Source: Spiroplasma endosymbiont of Lonchoptera lutea (GTDB lineage: Bacteria > Bacillota_I > Bacilli_A > Mycoplasmatales > Nriv7). From it: 64,000 nt of DNA. The notes beneath the pieces are model-generated. The model made no database searches and had not been told where the DNA came from. It saw only the letters and a program-made list of their open reading frames with translations. A program made the position numbers and the translations under genes. The stretch spans positions 248,001 to 312,000 of the forward strand of contig NZ_OZ026463.1 in the NCBI RefSeq assembly GCF_964019715.1. Reading direction: 5' to 3'. This document shows, piece by piece, positions 21,050 through 32,139 of the stretch. Every line of letters begins with the position of its first letter. Position 1 is the stretch's first letter.

Positions 21050-22126
21050 GCTGAATTATACTTGTAAGTGCAAGTAAATAAAATTGCAAAAGATTTTATA
21101 TAAAAATTTCATGATGCTAAGTTTATTTTAGAAAAAGTAAATTTAAGGAGTTTTTATATGGGATACAAACATCTTGGCATAGATGAAAGAATTTATATTG
21201 AGAATCAATTGAAATTTAAAGTAAAAATTAGTGAAATAGCTAAAAATCTTAATCGAAGTATTAGTACTATTAATCGAGAAGTTAATAGAAATAAAGATAA
21301 TAATCATTATTTTTCATTAATTGCACAAAATAAAGCAGAAAATAGAAAACAATTACATGTTTATTTTCATAAATTTAAAAATAGAGAATTAGTAAAATAT
21401 GTACAACAAAAATTATTATTAGGTTGATCGCCTGAACAAATTTATGGCAGAATTAAAAATTTTCATCAAGAATGAATTATTAGTTTTAAAACAATTTACA
21501 ATTGAATTTATTCTGGATTACTTGAAAAGGTTACTAGTAAAAATTTAAGAAGAAAAGGTAAGAAACGAAAATCTCAAGAAAATCGGGGTAAATTTAATGG
21601 TAAATCCATTAAAGAACGAAATGTTAATAATCGCATAACTCTTGGCCATTGAGAAGGTGATACTGTAGTATCATCACGAGGTAAAAGTAAATCATGTTTA
21701 ATAACTTTAGTTGAAAGAACATCAAGATTTACTTTAGCAATATTAGTTGAAAATAGAACTACTAAAGTTATTAACAAAAATATTAGTCATTATTTATCAA
21801 TTCTTCCAAATAATCTTGTTAAGACTATAACATTTGATAGGGGTAAAGAATTTGCTAATTGACAACAACTTGAAAAAAATTTAAATGTGAAAATTTATTT
21901 TGCTGATGCATATTCACCTTGACAAAGAGGTACTAATGAAAATACTAATGGTTTAATTAGAGAAAAATTTCCTAAAAAATTTAATTTTTCAAACACTACT
22001 AAAAATGCAGTTCATAAATTTATATTGTCTTTAAACCAAAGACCAAGAAAAATACTAAATTATCTTTCGCCAATCGAATATTTGGTTAGAAAAATAATTT
22101 AGTTGCACTTAACTTTACAATTTGGC
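21050..22126 (+). mobile_element. IS30-type B element, copy 1 (1077 bp)
   Basis: Ends GCTGAATTATACTTGTAAGT and, inverted, GCCAAATTGTAAAGTTAAGT are matching imperfect repeats with a shared TAAGTGCAA core. A second full copy is at 32472. The insertion splits a small gene downstream of the toxin. Confidence 0.88.
21158..22102 (+). CDS. IS30-family transposase B, copy 1
   Basis: 314 residues, start with AAGGAG seven bases before the ATG. N-terminal HTH (KISEIAKNLNRSISTINREV), then DDE motifs LGHWEGDTVV, TFDRGKEF and GTNENTNGLIRE. Complete, with several TGA-encoded Trp. Only distantly similar to transposase A. Confidence 0.92.
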
Positions 22127-22216
22127 ATATTTTTGAGAAATTTGCTGAACTATTTTTAGATTTCCTTGAAATATTTGGACTTGATCAGCACTGAAAGAAC
22201 TATCTTTTATTGGCAT
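22127..22216 (-). pseudogene. 5' fragment of a small gene downstream of the toxin, cut by IS30-B
   Basis: ATG (MPIKDSSFSADQVQIFQG...) starts nine bases beyond the toxin stop and runs 30 codons into the element. The other side of the element (about 20956-21049) has open reading on the same strand, but the join frame depends on the target duplication, which is ambiguous. Probably a 40-55 residue protein co-transcribed with the toxin. Function unknown. Confidence 0.5.
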
Positions 22217-22225
22217 ATAAAAAAC

Positions 22226-23029
22226 CTATTCATTATCATCAATAAAAACAATCAGATTTGATGCGTCAATACTTTCAATTTTTCCAAAACCATTAAAATT
22301 CATCTTAGTTTTATCTTTATTACGAGAAACACCAACTGGTGCTTGATCCATTATTTCTAAACAATACGCTCCAAAACCAATAGAAATACTATAATCAATT
22401 TTCTCTCCTGATTTAAGATTAATTTTCCCAGAAATATTACCACTAATAACTCCACTTAAATATAACTTGAACTTAGTTTTTTTTCTAGTTAAAATATACT
22501 TAACATATCTAATAGAATGTGGCGGTATGGGAACTGACTGTGATGGTGCTGTTAAATCTGTTGTTATTATTTCTTTTTCTATTTTGGTATTAGACCAACT
22601 AAGGTTTACTTTCAAGATTCCACTTATCGATTCAGTAAATTTAACATTTGGTACAAATATAACATTAATCCCCTTTGAAATTTGACTTCATTTTTCATTA
22701 GTACAAGTATAACTATAAAACTGAGAATTTAACTTTATGACATCAGAAGTATTATTAACTAACGGAGCCGAAGCTTGATGTACTTGTTGATTTTCAAAAG
22801 TACTACTAATTTCTTCTACTTTATCAACCGAAGAACTAATAAAACCTAAACTGCTAACATCAATATCAGTTACATTAGCAACTAAATCATAATGCAATAG
22901 ATTAGTTAAGCGATATGCTCATTCTAAAGCTTTAGTAGCAATCTCTTCTATCTGGACAATTTCTGGCTCCTCTCATTGCATTGGTTCTAAAATACTACTA
23001 GATTTTACTAAACTTAAATCACTATTCAT
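22226..23029 (-). CDS. ETX/MTX2-like (aerolysin-type) pore-forming toxin
   Basis: 267 residues; ATG preceded by GAAGGATAG. The core matches the epsilon-toxin/mosquitocidal MTX2 beta-strand pattern: FYSYTCTNEKW, alternating polar strands (VKFTESISGILKVNLSWSNT), the Pro-containing turn QSVPIPPHSIRYVKYIL, and the closing FNGFGKIESIDASNLIVF, typical of the last strands. The N-terminal 45 residues are acidic and helical and there is no classical signal peptide, so export is unexplained. Family members oligomerise into beta-barrel pores in target membranes. Substrate cell and activity are not known. Two TGA-encoded Trp lie in the first 45 residues. Confidence 0.7.
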
Positions 23030-23047
23030 AATAAAACTATCCTTCCT

Positions 23048-23088
23048 AAATAAAAATAACGCTGTTTAAGTATAAACTTTGCGTTATT
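23048..23088 (-). terminator. terminator of the amine oxidase gene
   Basis: AATAACGC / GCGTTATT stem followed on the minus strand by TTTTATTT. Lies between the reconstructed amine oxidase stop (23203) and the toxin start. Confidence 0.65.
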
Positions 23089-23990
23089 AACCTTTTTTAT
23101 TGCAGAACACATAACCAAACTGCTATTTTTTTACAAATTAATACTTTAATTGTGAAATAAAATTATAAAAATATCAATACAAATGTTTGATATAATTATT
23201 ATTTATTTCTTTTTTGTAATTTTTTTAATTTTAGGTTTTTTAACTTTCCTGAAATGTAAAATTAAAAAGGACACTTATATAAAAAACAAATTGTGTTAAT
23301 TCTATAATTAAGAAAAGAAAGGAATTAGCACAATGTATAAGTATCTGACTATTGAATCAATAATAGCAATAAAAGAATATAAAAGTTATGGATTTTCTAT
23401 TCGTAAAATAGCAAAAGCAATTGATTATAGTAAATCAACTGTACACAGAGTTTGTAAATTATTAAATCAAAACTTATTACCATTAGAAATATTGAATCAA
23501 GTTCAAAAAAATAAACAAAATGCAGGTAGAAAATTAATAATTTTAACTTTAACAGAAATTAATACTATCAATCATTTGTTAATTACTAAAAATTATGCTC
23601 TTGATATAATTGCTGATTTTTTAAAGAAAAATAAAATAAAAAATATTTCAACAAAAACTTTATATAACATGTTTAAAACAAATCGAATGGGTTTTGATGA
23701 AAAAAATTTATTGAGAAAAGGCAAAAATAAACCTCATAAACAAAAAGAAACTAGGGGCAGAATTAATAATTGTAAATCTATTCATGAAAGAAATTTAATC
23801 ATTCCAAATATTAAAAATATACAAGAATTTGGCCATTTAGAGGGAGATACTATCGTTGGTAAAGATCATAAAAGTTCTATTATTACTTTAGCTGATATAT
23901 GATCAAAAACCACAATTCCTTTGAAAACTAAAAATCATAAAGCAGAAAGTATTACACAAAGTGGATTGGCAACCTTTTTTAGGACACTTT

Positions 23991-24791
23991 TTATGTAGAC
24001 TGGTATTTTCTAAATTCAACGGGAGTTAAATAATTTAAACTGCCATGAATTCGAATATTGTTATATCAATTAACAAAATCAAATAGTTCGCATTTTAGTT
24101 GTGTTAAGTTTGCAAATTTTTTACCGTTAATAAATTCGGTTTTAAAGGTTTTGTAAGTTGCTTCAGCAACAGCATTATCATATGGGCATCCTTTGGAGCT
24201 TAATGATCTTTTAATTTTAAAGGTTATTAAAATTTCATCAATAATTTTATTTTTAAACTCATTACCACGATCAGTATGAAATAAAGTTATTTTATTTAAT
24301 GGTCGTGTTATCTTGTGAAAAGCTTGTTGAACTAATTCAGCAGTTTTATTTGGTCCAGCACTATAGCCAATTACTTCGCGATTAAACAAGTCAATTAATA
24401 AACAAATATAATGTCATTTAGTGCCAACTTGAACATATGTTAAATCACTAACAACAACTTCATTTGGTTTTTTGTCATTAAATTGACGATTTAAAACATT
24501 ATTAATTTCGTCATTATTAACTATTTTTTTATGATTACAATATTTTAACTTGGTGTATTTAGAAACCAAATTATTTTTGATCATAATGAATCGGATTTTT
24601 CGTCGTGATAAAATGATATTTTTTCTTATTAAAACAGCTTTAATTTTACGAGCACCATAAATCTTGCGACTTTTATTAAATGCACTGATAACTTCTTGTT
24701 CATAATTATTAACATCAAACTTGGTGCATTTATTAGTTTGATAATAATATGTTGATTTTAGTAAACCTAAAATCTTACATATTTTCCTCAC
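23991..24791 (-). CDS. IS3 transposase OrfB, copy 4
   Basis: Complete; one substitution (KKIVNNDE for KKTVNNDE) relative to copy 1. Confidence 0.88.
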
Positions 24792-24823
24792 TGAATATTT
24801 ATTTTTGTTGTTATTAATTATTG

Positions 24824-25102
24824 TTATTTTTTCCCGATTATCAGTGCTGCTTGCTTTAAAATGTCATTTTCCATTCGTAATTGTTGGTTTTCTTTTCGCA
24901 AGTAAATTAATTCATTTTCTTCGACAGTGCGATTATCTTTTGCTTTAAATGACCCAGAATTATTATAATTTTTAATTCAACTATAAATAGTTGGTTTTGG
25001 TAAATTATATTCTTTCCCTAAATTAATAACACTTTTGTCATTTTTGTATAGCATTACAATTTGTTTTTTAAATTCTTCAGAGTATGAGGTTTTATTTCCC
25101 AT
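24824..25102 (-). CDS. IS3 transposase OrfA, copy 4
   Basis: Complete HTH protein with the standard A-run before the stop. Confidence 0.88.
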
Positions 25103-25847
25103 TTTTATATTCCTTCTTTCTTAATAATTTTGAAGTCTATATAATTATGGTCCAACTTATTGTAGCCTATCCAAAGTATAATAAAATTTATTTCAAAATT
25201 AATACCAGGAACAATTAAAACTATTACTTTTGATCGTGGTAAAGAATTTAGTAAATGAAAATTAATTGAAAAAAATTGTAATGTTAAAATTTATTTTGCA
25301 GATGCCGGAAAACCTTGTCAAAGAGGTTTAAATGAGAACAATAATGGTATTTTAAGAAGATATTTACCAAAATCTACTGATTTATCTTCATATAAACAAA
25401 AAGACTTAAATTCTATAGCATTTCAAATTAATTCTACACCCAGAAAATCATTATCTTATAAAAGACCAATAGATTTAATACAATTATTTTAAAAAACTGT
25501 CCCATTTATATTTACAATTCAGGTTTTAATTCCTTAATAATTTCATCAGCAGCTCTTTCACCAGATAACACTGCTCCTTCAAAATAACCATTAAAATGAA
25601 TACTTAACTCTGTACTTGCTCAATGAATTGCACCAATGGGGCGCCTTAAATATGGTCCATAACTAGTTCAACAACCAATTCTTAAATTACCTGAAAAACA
25701 TCCACCTGTTCAAGGCGAATTTAATCAATCATATTCAATATACTGTAAAATATTTTTAGCCTCTTCACCAAAAAATAATGCTAACTCATTCAGTAATAAC
25801 TTTTTTCTTTCTTCTAAATCCTTTTGAATTAGTTCTCTTTTTTTATA

Positions 25848-26908
25848 CCTGAATTGTAAATATAAATGGGACAGTTTTTTAAAATAATTGTATTAAATCT
25901 ATTGGTCTTTTATAAGATAATGATTTTCTGGGTGTAGAATTAATTTGAAATGCTATAGAATTTAAGTCTTTTTGTTTATATGAAGATAAATCAGTAGATT
26001 TTGGTAAATATCTTCTTAAAATACCATTATTGTTCTCATTTAAACCTCTTTGACAAGGTTTTCCGGCATCTGCAAAATAAATTTTAACATTACAATTTTT
26101 TTCAATTAATTTTCATTTACTAAATTCTTTACCACGATCAAAAGTAATAGTTTTAATTGTTCCTGGTATTAATTTTGAAATAAATTTTATTATACTTTGT
26201 GTAATACTTTCTGCTTTATGATTTTTAGTTTTCAAAGGAATTGTGGTTTTTGATCATATATCAGCTAAAGTAATAATAGAACTTTTATGATCTTTACCAA
26301 CGATAGTATCTCCCTCTAAATGGCCAAATTCTTGTATATTTTTAATATTTGGAATGATTAAATTTCTTTCATGAATAGATTTACAATTATTAATTCTGCC
26401 CCTAGTTTCTTTTTGTTTATGAGGTTTATTTTTGCCTTTTCTCAATAAATTTTTTTCATCAAAACCCATTCGATTTGTTTTAAACATGTTATATAAAGTT
26501 TTTGTTGAAATATTTTTTATTTTATTTTTCTTTAAAAAATCAGCAATTATATCAAGAGCATAATTTTTAGTAATTAACAAATGATTGATAGTATTAATTT
26601 CTGTTAAAGTTAAAATTATTAATTTTCTACCTGCATTTTGTTTATTTTTTTGAACTTGATTCAATATTTCTAATGGTAATAAGTTTTGATTTAATAATTT
26701 ACAAACTCTGTGTACAGTTGATTTACTATAATCAATTGCTTTTGCTATTTTACGAATAGAAAATCCATAACTTTTATATTCTTTTATTGCTATTATTGAT
26801 TCAATAGTCAGATACTTATACATTGTGCTAATTCCTTTCTTTTCTTAATTATAGAATTAACACAATTTGTTTTTTATATAAGTGTCCTTTTTAATTTTAC
26901 ATTTCAGG
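25848..26908 (-). mobile_element. IS30-type A element, copy 3 (full length, 1061 bp)
   Basis: Both inverted ends present. Sits inside the amine oxidase gene between the IYGK and YKKREL codons. No clear target duplication (ATA left, TTT right). Confidence 0.92.
25879..26823 (-). CDS. IS30-family transposase A, copy 3
   Basis: Intact 314 residues; used here as the reference for the other A copies. Start ATG has GAAAGGAATTAGCAC before it. Confidence 0.93.
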
Positions 26909-28054
26909 TTTACCATAAATAAATCCTGTCAAAATAGCATGCGGATCACTTGGTGTGGTATTATCTGTTACTTCGGTAAGTCAGCCTTCTTGTAAATAAA
27001 CATTACCAGAATTATTATCTTCAATTCAAAAAAGTCTTTCATAAACAAAATGAACTTTAAGAGCATCACCACCAGGAAAATTTTGTAATAAACCATAGTA
27101 TTGTGAACCTAAACTTGGATGATAATGAATTTTACTTGCAAGCACAGGGGGAATTGCAATAATTAAATACTTTCCCTGATAAACATTATTATTCATTGAT
27201 AAAACAGTAGCACATTCTTGATCATAATTAATAACTGTTACTGGTTCATTTAAAATAATATCTGTTCCTTTTAAATCACCAACCATTTTTCTAGCAATTT
27301 TATAACTACCACCAATAACACGATAATGCTGAGCACCTTTTTCAGAACTGGTAGCAACATCAAATCCAGCATTACTAGCAACATAAAATAATGCTTGCAA
27401 CATTGAAATATGACTAGTATCACGAGATAATAATCCCCCAGCAATAATTCTTCCTACCATTTTTTTAGCGTCTACTGTTGCATCTTGCATTTCTAATCAA
27501 TGTTCAAAGGTAATATTATCTCATAATTTAGCATTAGGATGCATTCACGGTTTTTCTAAATCAATTTCTTTTGTTAAGTTATCAAAATTATTAACTAACA
27601 ACATTGCCTCTTCGGGAAACTCATCAATAATTTTACCATTATATTGAAATAATGTTTTACCTTCTGGAAAAGGCGGTGTTGTATATTTTTGTAACTTATA
27701 TTTATTAATAAACGATAACATCCTTTGATGTTGTCAACCAACTCATTGACCGCCTAATTCAACTATTGTTCCATCATCTAAAACTTTATTTCAACTACGA
27801 CCACCAATATCATCATCAGCTTCTAAAATTAATACTTTTAACTTATAAGGTTTTAAGCGTAATGCTGCCGCTAAACCAGAAAATCCAGCTCCAATAATAA
27901 CATCATACTTCGTTTGATTATTTTTCATTACGAATGTACACCTCAATAGCATTACCTTAAAATAATTACTTATTATAGTTATATCAAAATTACCAGTTAT
28001 TAGCAATACTACTAACTAATCGCAAAGATTATAAGAATAATATATAAAAAAATA

Positions 28055-28075
28055 GTAGAGAAAAATCTTCTCTAC
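28055..28075 (-). terminator. rplKA terminator
   Basis: GTAGAGA / TCTCTAC stem, T-run on the minus strand (TATTTTTTTATA). 26 bp past the rplA stop. Confidence 0.8.
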
Positions 28076-28100
28076 CACTTTAAAACATTATATTATATCA

Positions 28101-28802
28101 TTAATGCTCAATAGCAACTTTAATCGCTGGTCCCATAGTAGTGCTAATACTAATATTTTTTACATAAGCATCTTTAACGGCTGCGGGACGAACTTTTCTA
28201 AGCGTTTCATAAATCGCTTGATAATTTTCCTTTAACTGCTCTTCACTAAAAGAAACCTTACCAATAATTACATGAACATTACCTTGTTTATCAACACGAT
28301 ATTCAATCTTACCCTTACGAATTTCTGCAATTGCTTTTTGCACATCAGTAGTTACCGTTCCTGTTTTTGGATTTGGCATTAAACCCTTAGGTCCTAATAT
28401 TTTACCAATCTTTCCTAATTCAGCCATAATATCTGGTGTTGCAATAATAACATCAAAATCAAATCAATTTTCTTTTTGAATTTTTTCAATTAAATCCTTA
28501 CCACCAACAAAATCAGCTTTATTATCAATCGCCACTTGATTCATACTATTAGTTAATACTAAAATTCTTTGTTTTTTACCAGTTCCTGCCGGTAATACTA
28601 ACGCTCCACGAAGTTGTTGATCAGCATGTCTTGGATCAACATTTAAAAGAAAAACTAACTCAACCGTAGCATCAAATTTTGTTATTGAAGTTTTTTTAAC
28701 TAATGAAACAGCTTCATCAATTGAATATATTTTAGTTTTATCAAACATTTGGGATACTTTTTGATAATTTTTAGAATAACGACTCTTTTTAACAATTACC
28801 AT
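28101..28802 (-). CDS. rplA: 50S ribosomal protein L1
   Basis: 233 residues; L1 stalk protein, also a translational autoregulator in many bacteria. Motifs [20 protein letters not shown] and [18 protein letters not shown]. One TGA codon (Trp) at the domain junction. Starts two bases after rplK. Confidence 0.97.
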
Positions 28803-28804
28803 AA

Positions 28805-29239
28805 CTATTTTTGTTCCCCTTTTGATAGCTTTTCAACAACAATTCCCATATTTCTTGCTGTTCCTTCAATAATTTTCATTGCCTTTTCAATATCATTAGC
28901 ATTTAAATCAACCATTTTATATTCAGCAATTTCTCTGATTTTATCTTCAGTAATCGTTGCTACTTTTTCTTTTTTACTACTACTTGAACCTTTTTCAATA
29001 TTAGCTGCTCTTTTTAATAAAACAGCTGCTGGCGTTGTTTTTAAAACAAAATCAAATGACTTATCATCATAAGCAGTAATAACAACAGGGACAACATCAC
29101 CCATTCTTGTTTTTGTTGCATCATTAAAAGCAATACAAAATTGTGGCATATTAATCCCTAATGAAGCCAATTCCGGACCTGGCTTAGCTTGTGCCGCATT
29201 AAACTGTAATTTAGCAATTCTTTTAATTTTTTTAGCCAC
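28805..29239 (-). CDS. rplK: 50S ribosomal protein L11
   Basis: 144 residues. GTG start chosen because AGGAGGTG lies six bases upstream and the protein then begins with VAKKIKRIAKLQ; the longer frame starts inside that site. QAKPGPELASLGINMPQF and MVDLNANDIEKAMKIIEGTA are L11 hallmarks. Confidence 0.96.
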   Translation of the reverse strand: MAKKIKRIAKLQFNAAQAKPGPELASLGINMPQFCIAFNDATKTRMGDVVPVVITAYDDKSFDFVLKTTPAAVLLKRAANIEKGSSSSKKEKVATITEDKIREIAEYKMVDLNANDIEKAMKIIEGTARNMGIVVEKLSKGEQK

Positions 29240-29320
29240 GAGCAACACCTCCTCCTATACATAATTGTTCTCGCTGTGGTCAACGATATCTCTCCCACAT
29301 TAACCTATTTTTTTCAGGCT

Positions 29321-29349
29321 TATATATAATAACATTATTACTGTCACAA
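29321..29349 (-). promoter_or_regulatory. probable rplKA promoter
   Basis: Minus-strand TTGTGA (29344-29349) and TATATA (29321-29326) with 17 bp between. Gives rplK its own start although it is cut off from nusG by mobile DNA. Confidence 0.55.
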
Positions 29350-29370
29350 TTCAACATAACTACTATTAGA

Positions 29371-29674
29371 GGGTCGCGTTTAGTTTTCTTAGGTATTTTT
29401 AAAAAAAGAAAAAATAATCATTTACTATAAATTATTTCAATATGCAAATTAAGTATATATTTCTTATGTATGATTTTTTTTGTAAAAAATTATTTTAATG
29501 TTGTTTTTATAAGCATTTTAATGAGTTTTTATAACCTTTTATTAAGATTATGTTTGTTAATATTAAATATTTTGTTTTATTACTTATTTTTTAGATAAAA
29601 TGATAATTAAATTGTGATTACTTTTTTTCAAAATTATTTAAACCTTTTCCTACCTAACAAAACTTTACGCGTCC
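29371..29674 (-). mobile_element. 304-bp MITE derived from the ISLre2-type element
   Basis: Ends GGGTCGCGTTTAGTTTTCTT and, inverted, GGACGCGTAAAGTTTTGTTA match the right and left ends of the large UPF0236 element. Flanked by a perfect 9-bp duplication ACTATTAGA (29362-29370, 29675-29683). The interior is AT-rich without a coding frame, so it must move in trans. Confidence 0.88.
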
Positions 29675-30018
29675 ACTATTAGAAAATAAACAAATTTATT
29701 CAGTTATAATTATCCAGCAATTAAATAATCTCCTCACCACTAAATTAGTTTATTTTCATATTAATATTAACAGTAAGTTATTGATTCCTGAAATGTAAAA
29801 TTAAAAAGGACACTTATATAAAAAACAAATTGTGTTAATTCTATAATTAAGAAAAGAAAGGAATTAGCACAATGTATAAGTATCTGACTATTGAATCAAT
29901 AATAGCAATAAAAGAATATAAAAGTTATGAATTTTCTATTCGTAAAATAGCAAAAGCAATTGATTATAGTAAATCAACTGTACACAGAGTGGATTGGCAA
30001 CCCTTTTTAGGACACTTT

Positions 30019-30819
30019 TTATGTAGACTGGTATTTTCTAAATTCAACGGGAGTTAAATAATTTAAACTGCCATGAATTCGAATATTGTTATATCAATTA
30101 ACAAAATCAAATAGTTCGCATTTTAGTTGTGTTAAGTTTGCAAATTTTTTACCGTTAATAAATTCGGTTTTAAAGGTTTTGTAAGTTGCTTCAGCAACAG
30201 CATTATCATATGGGCATCCTTTGGAGCTTAATGATCTTTTAATTTTAAAGGTTATTAAAATTTCATCAATAATTTTATTTTTAAACTCATTACCACGATC
30301 AGTATGAAATAAAGTTATTTTATTTAATGGTCGTGTTATCTTGTGAAAAGCTTGTTGAACTAATTCAGCAGTTTTATTTGGTCCAGCACTATAGCCAATT
30401 ACTTCGCGATTAAACAAGTCAATTAATAAACAAATATAATGTCATTTAGTGCCAACTTGAACATATGTTAAATCACTAACAACAACTTCATTTGGTTTTT
30501 TGTCATTAAATTGACGATTTAAAACATTATTAATTTCGTCATTATTAACTGTTTTTTTATGATTACAATATTTTAACTTGGTGTATTTAGAAACCAAATT
30601 ATTTTTGATCATAATGAATCGGATTTTTCGTCATGATAAAATGATATTTTTTCTTATTAAAACAGCTTTAATTTTACGAGCACCATAAATCTTGCGACTT
30701 TTATTAAATGCACTGATAACTTCTTGTTCATAATTATTAACATCAAACTTGGTGCATTTATTAGTTTGATAATAATATGTTGATTTTAGTAAACCTAAAA
30801 TCTTACATATTTTCCTCAC
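30019..30819 (-). CDS. IS3 transposase OrfB, copy 5
   Basis: Complete when UGA is Trp; shares the Arg to Trp change of copy 3, next to the IILS residues. Confidence 0.86.
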
Positions 30820-30851
30820 TGAATATTTATTTTTGTTGTTATTAATTATTG

Positions 30852-31130
30852 TTATTTTTTCCCGATTATCAGTGCTGCTTGCTTTAAAATGTCATTTTCC
30901 ATTCGTAATTGTTGGTTTTCTTTTCGCAAGTAAATTAATTCATTTTCTTCGACAGTGCGATTATCTTTTGCTTTAAATGACCCAGAATTATTATAATTTT
31001 TAATTCAACTATAAATAGTTGGTTTTGGTAAATTATATTCTTTCCCTAAATTAATAACACTTTTGTCATTTTTGTATAGCATTACAATTTGTTTTTTAAA
31101 TTCTTCAGAGTATGAGGTTTTATTTCCCAT
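30852..31130 (-). CDS. IS3 transposase OrfA, copy 5
   Basis: Complete, identical in outline to copy 1. Confidence 0.88.
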
Positions 31131-32071
31131 TTTTATATTCCTTCTTTCTTAATAATTTTGAAGTCTATATAATTATGGTCCAACTTATTGTAGCCTATCC
31201 AGAGTTTGTAAATTATTAAATCAAAACTTATTACCATTAGAAATATTGAATCAAGTTCAAAAAAATAAACAAAATGCAGGTAGAAAATTAATAATTTTAA
31301 CTTTAACAGAAATTAATACTATCAATCATTTGTTAATTACTAAAAATTATGCTCTTGATATAATTGCTGATTTTTTAAAGAAAAATAAAATAAAAAATAT
31401 TTCAACAAAAACTTTATATAACATGTTTAAAACAAATCGAATGGGTTTTGATGAAAAAAATTTATTGAGAAAAGGCAAAAATAAACCTCATAAACAAAAA
31501 GAAACTAGGGGCAGAATTAATAATTGTAAATCTATTCATGAAAGAAATTTAATCATTCCAAATATTAAAAATATACAAGAATTTGGCCATTTAGAGGGAG
31601 ATACTATCGTTGGTAAAGATCATAAAAGTTCTATTATTACTTTAGCTGATATATGATCAAAAACCACAATTCCTTTGAAAACTAAAAATCATAAAGCAGA
31701 AAGTATTACACAAAGTATAATAAAATTTATTTCAAAATTAATACCAGGAACAATTAAAACTATTACTTTTGATCGTGGTAAAGAATTTAGTAAATGAAAA
31801 TTAATTGAAAAAAATTGTAATGTTAAAATTTATTTTGCAGATGCCGGAAAACCTTGTCAAAGAGGTTTAAATGAGAACAATAATGGTATTTTAAGAAGAT
31901 ATTTACCAAAATCTACTGATTTATCTTCATATAAACAAAAAGACTTAAATTCTATAGCATTTCAAATTAATTCTACACCCAGAAAATCATTATCTTATAA
32001 AAGACCAATAGATTTAATACAATTATTTTAAAAAACTGTCCCATTTATATTTACAATTCAGGATTTAAAAA

Positions 32072-32105
32072 AATAATAGTTGTTCGTAATCAAACAACTA
32101 TTATT
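32072..32105 (-). terminator. strong hairpin terminator of the Cys-rich gene
   Basis: Perfect 13-bp stem AATAATAGTTGTT / AACAACTATTATT, T-run on the minus strand. Confidence 0.75.
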
Positions 32106-32139
32106 TTAATTAACATTATTTAATACTTTCTTCTATTTA

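Larger units (their letters stand above)
23963..25172 (-). mobile_element. IS3-family element, copy 4, nested in IS30-A
   Basis: 1210 bp, with a perfect 5-bp target duplication AAAGT at 23958-23962 and 25173-25177. Defines the true ends and duplication length of this IS3. Confidence 0.95.
23333..25492 (+). pseudogene. IS30 transposase A, copy 2, split by IS3
   Basis: Codons run to 23962, then resume after the IS3 at 25178 and end at TAA. Removing the IS3 and one AAAGT restores an intact 314-residue protein, so the transposase was functional-looking when hit, just after the first catalytic Asp region. Confidence 0.9.
23248..25523 (+). mobile_element. IS30-type A element, copy 2, interrupted by IS3 copy 4
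   Basis: Ends CCTGAAATGTAAAATTAAAA and ...TATTTACAATTCAGG. Element length without the IS3 and its duplication is 1061 bp. A TTT duplication (23245-23247 and 25524-25526) flanks it, in keeping with short IS30 duplications. Confidence 0.9.
23203..27928 (-). pseudogene. flavin-containing amine oxidase, broken by two IS30 copies
   Basis: Three pieces read in one order on the minus strand: 27928-26909 (340 codons), 25847-25524 (108 codons) and 23247-23203. N-terminus has the FAD-binding VIIGAGFSGLAAALRLK with a GGRSW follow-up; the C-terminal piece has WTGGCFSG and HFNGYFEGAVLSGERAADE, the flavin-cradling end of the family. Removing IS30-A copy 2 and one TTT duplicate restores a Lys-rich C-terminus (VKKPKIKKITKKK) and TAA at 23203. 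Originally about 463 residues; a full-length enzyme can no longer be made. Start ATG has GAGGTG upstream. Confidence 0.85.
29991..31200 (-). mobile_element. IS3-family element, copy 5, nested in IS30-A
   Basis: 1210 bp, flanked by AGAGT at 29986-29990 and 31201-31205. Confidence 0.95.
29872..32031 (+). pseudogene. IS30 transposase A, copy 4, split by IS3
   Basis: Interrupted after the HTH (STVHRV). Removing the IS3 and one AGAGT restores the full frame to TAA at 32029. Carries a Gly to Glu change (KSYEFSIRK). Confidence 0.9.
29787..32062 (+). mobile_element. IS30-type A element, copy 4, interrupted by IS3 copy 5
   Basis: Both inverted ends present; ATT duplicated at 29784-29786 and 32063-32065. 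Net length 1061 bp without the IS3. Confidence 0.9.

Noticed and set aside
21574..21777. Minus-strand 67-codon frame in transposase B (also at 32996-33199)
   Set aside because: Same shadow frame recurs in both IS copies, which only reflects the identical transposase sequence.
31246..31656. Separate 136-residue protein
   Set aside because: It is the downstream half of IS30 transposase A copy 4, cut off by IS3 copy 5; not an independent gene.
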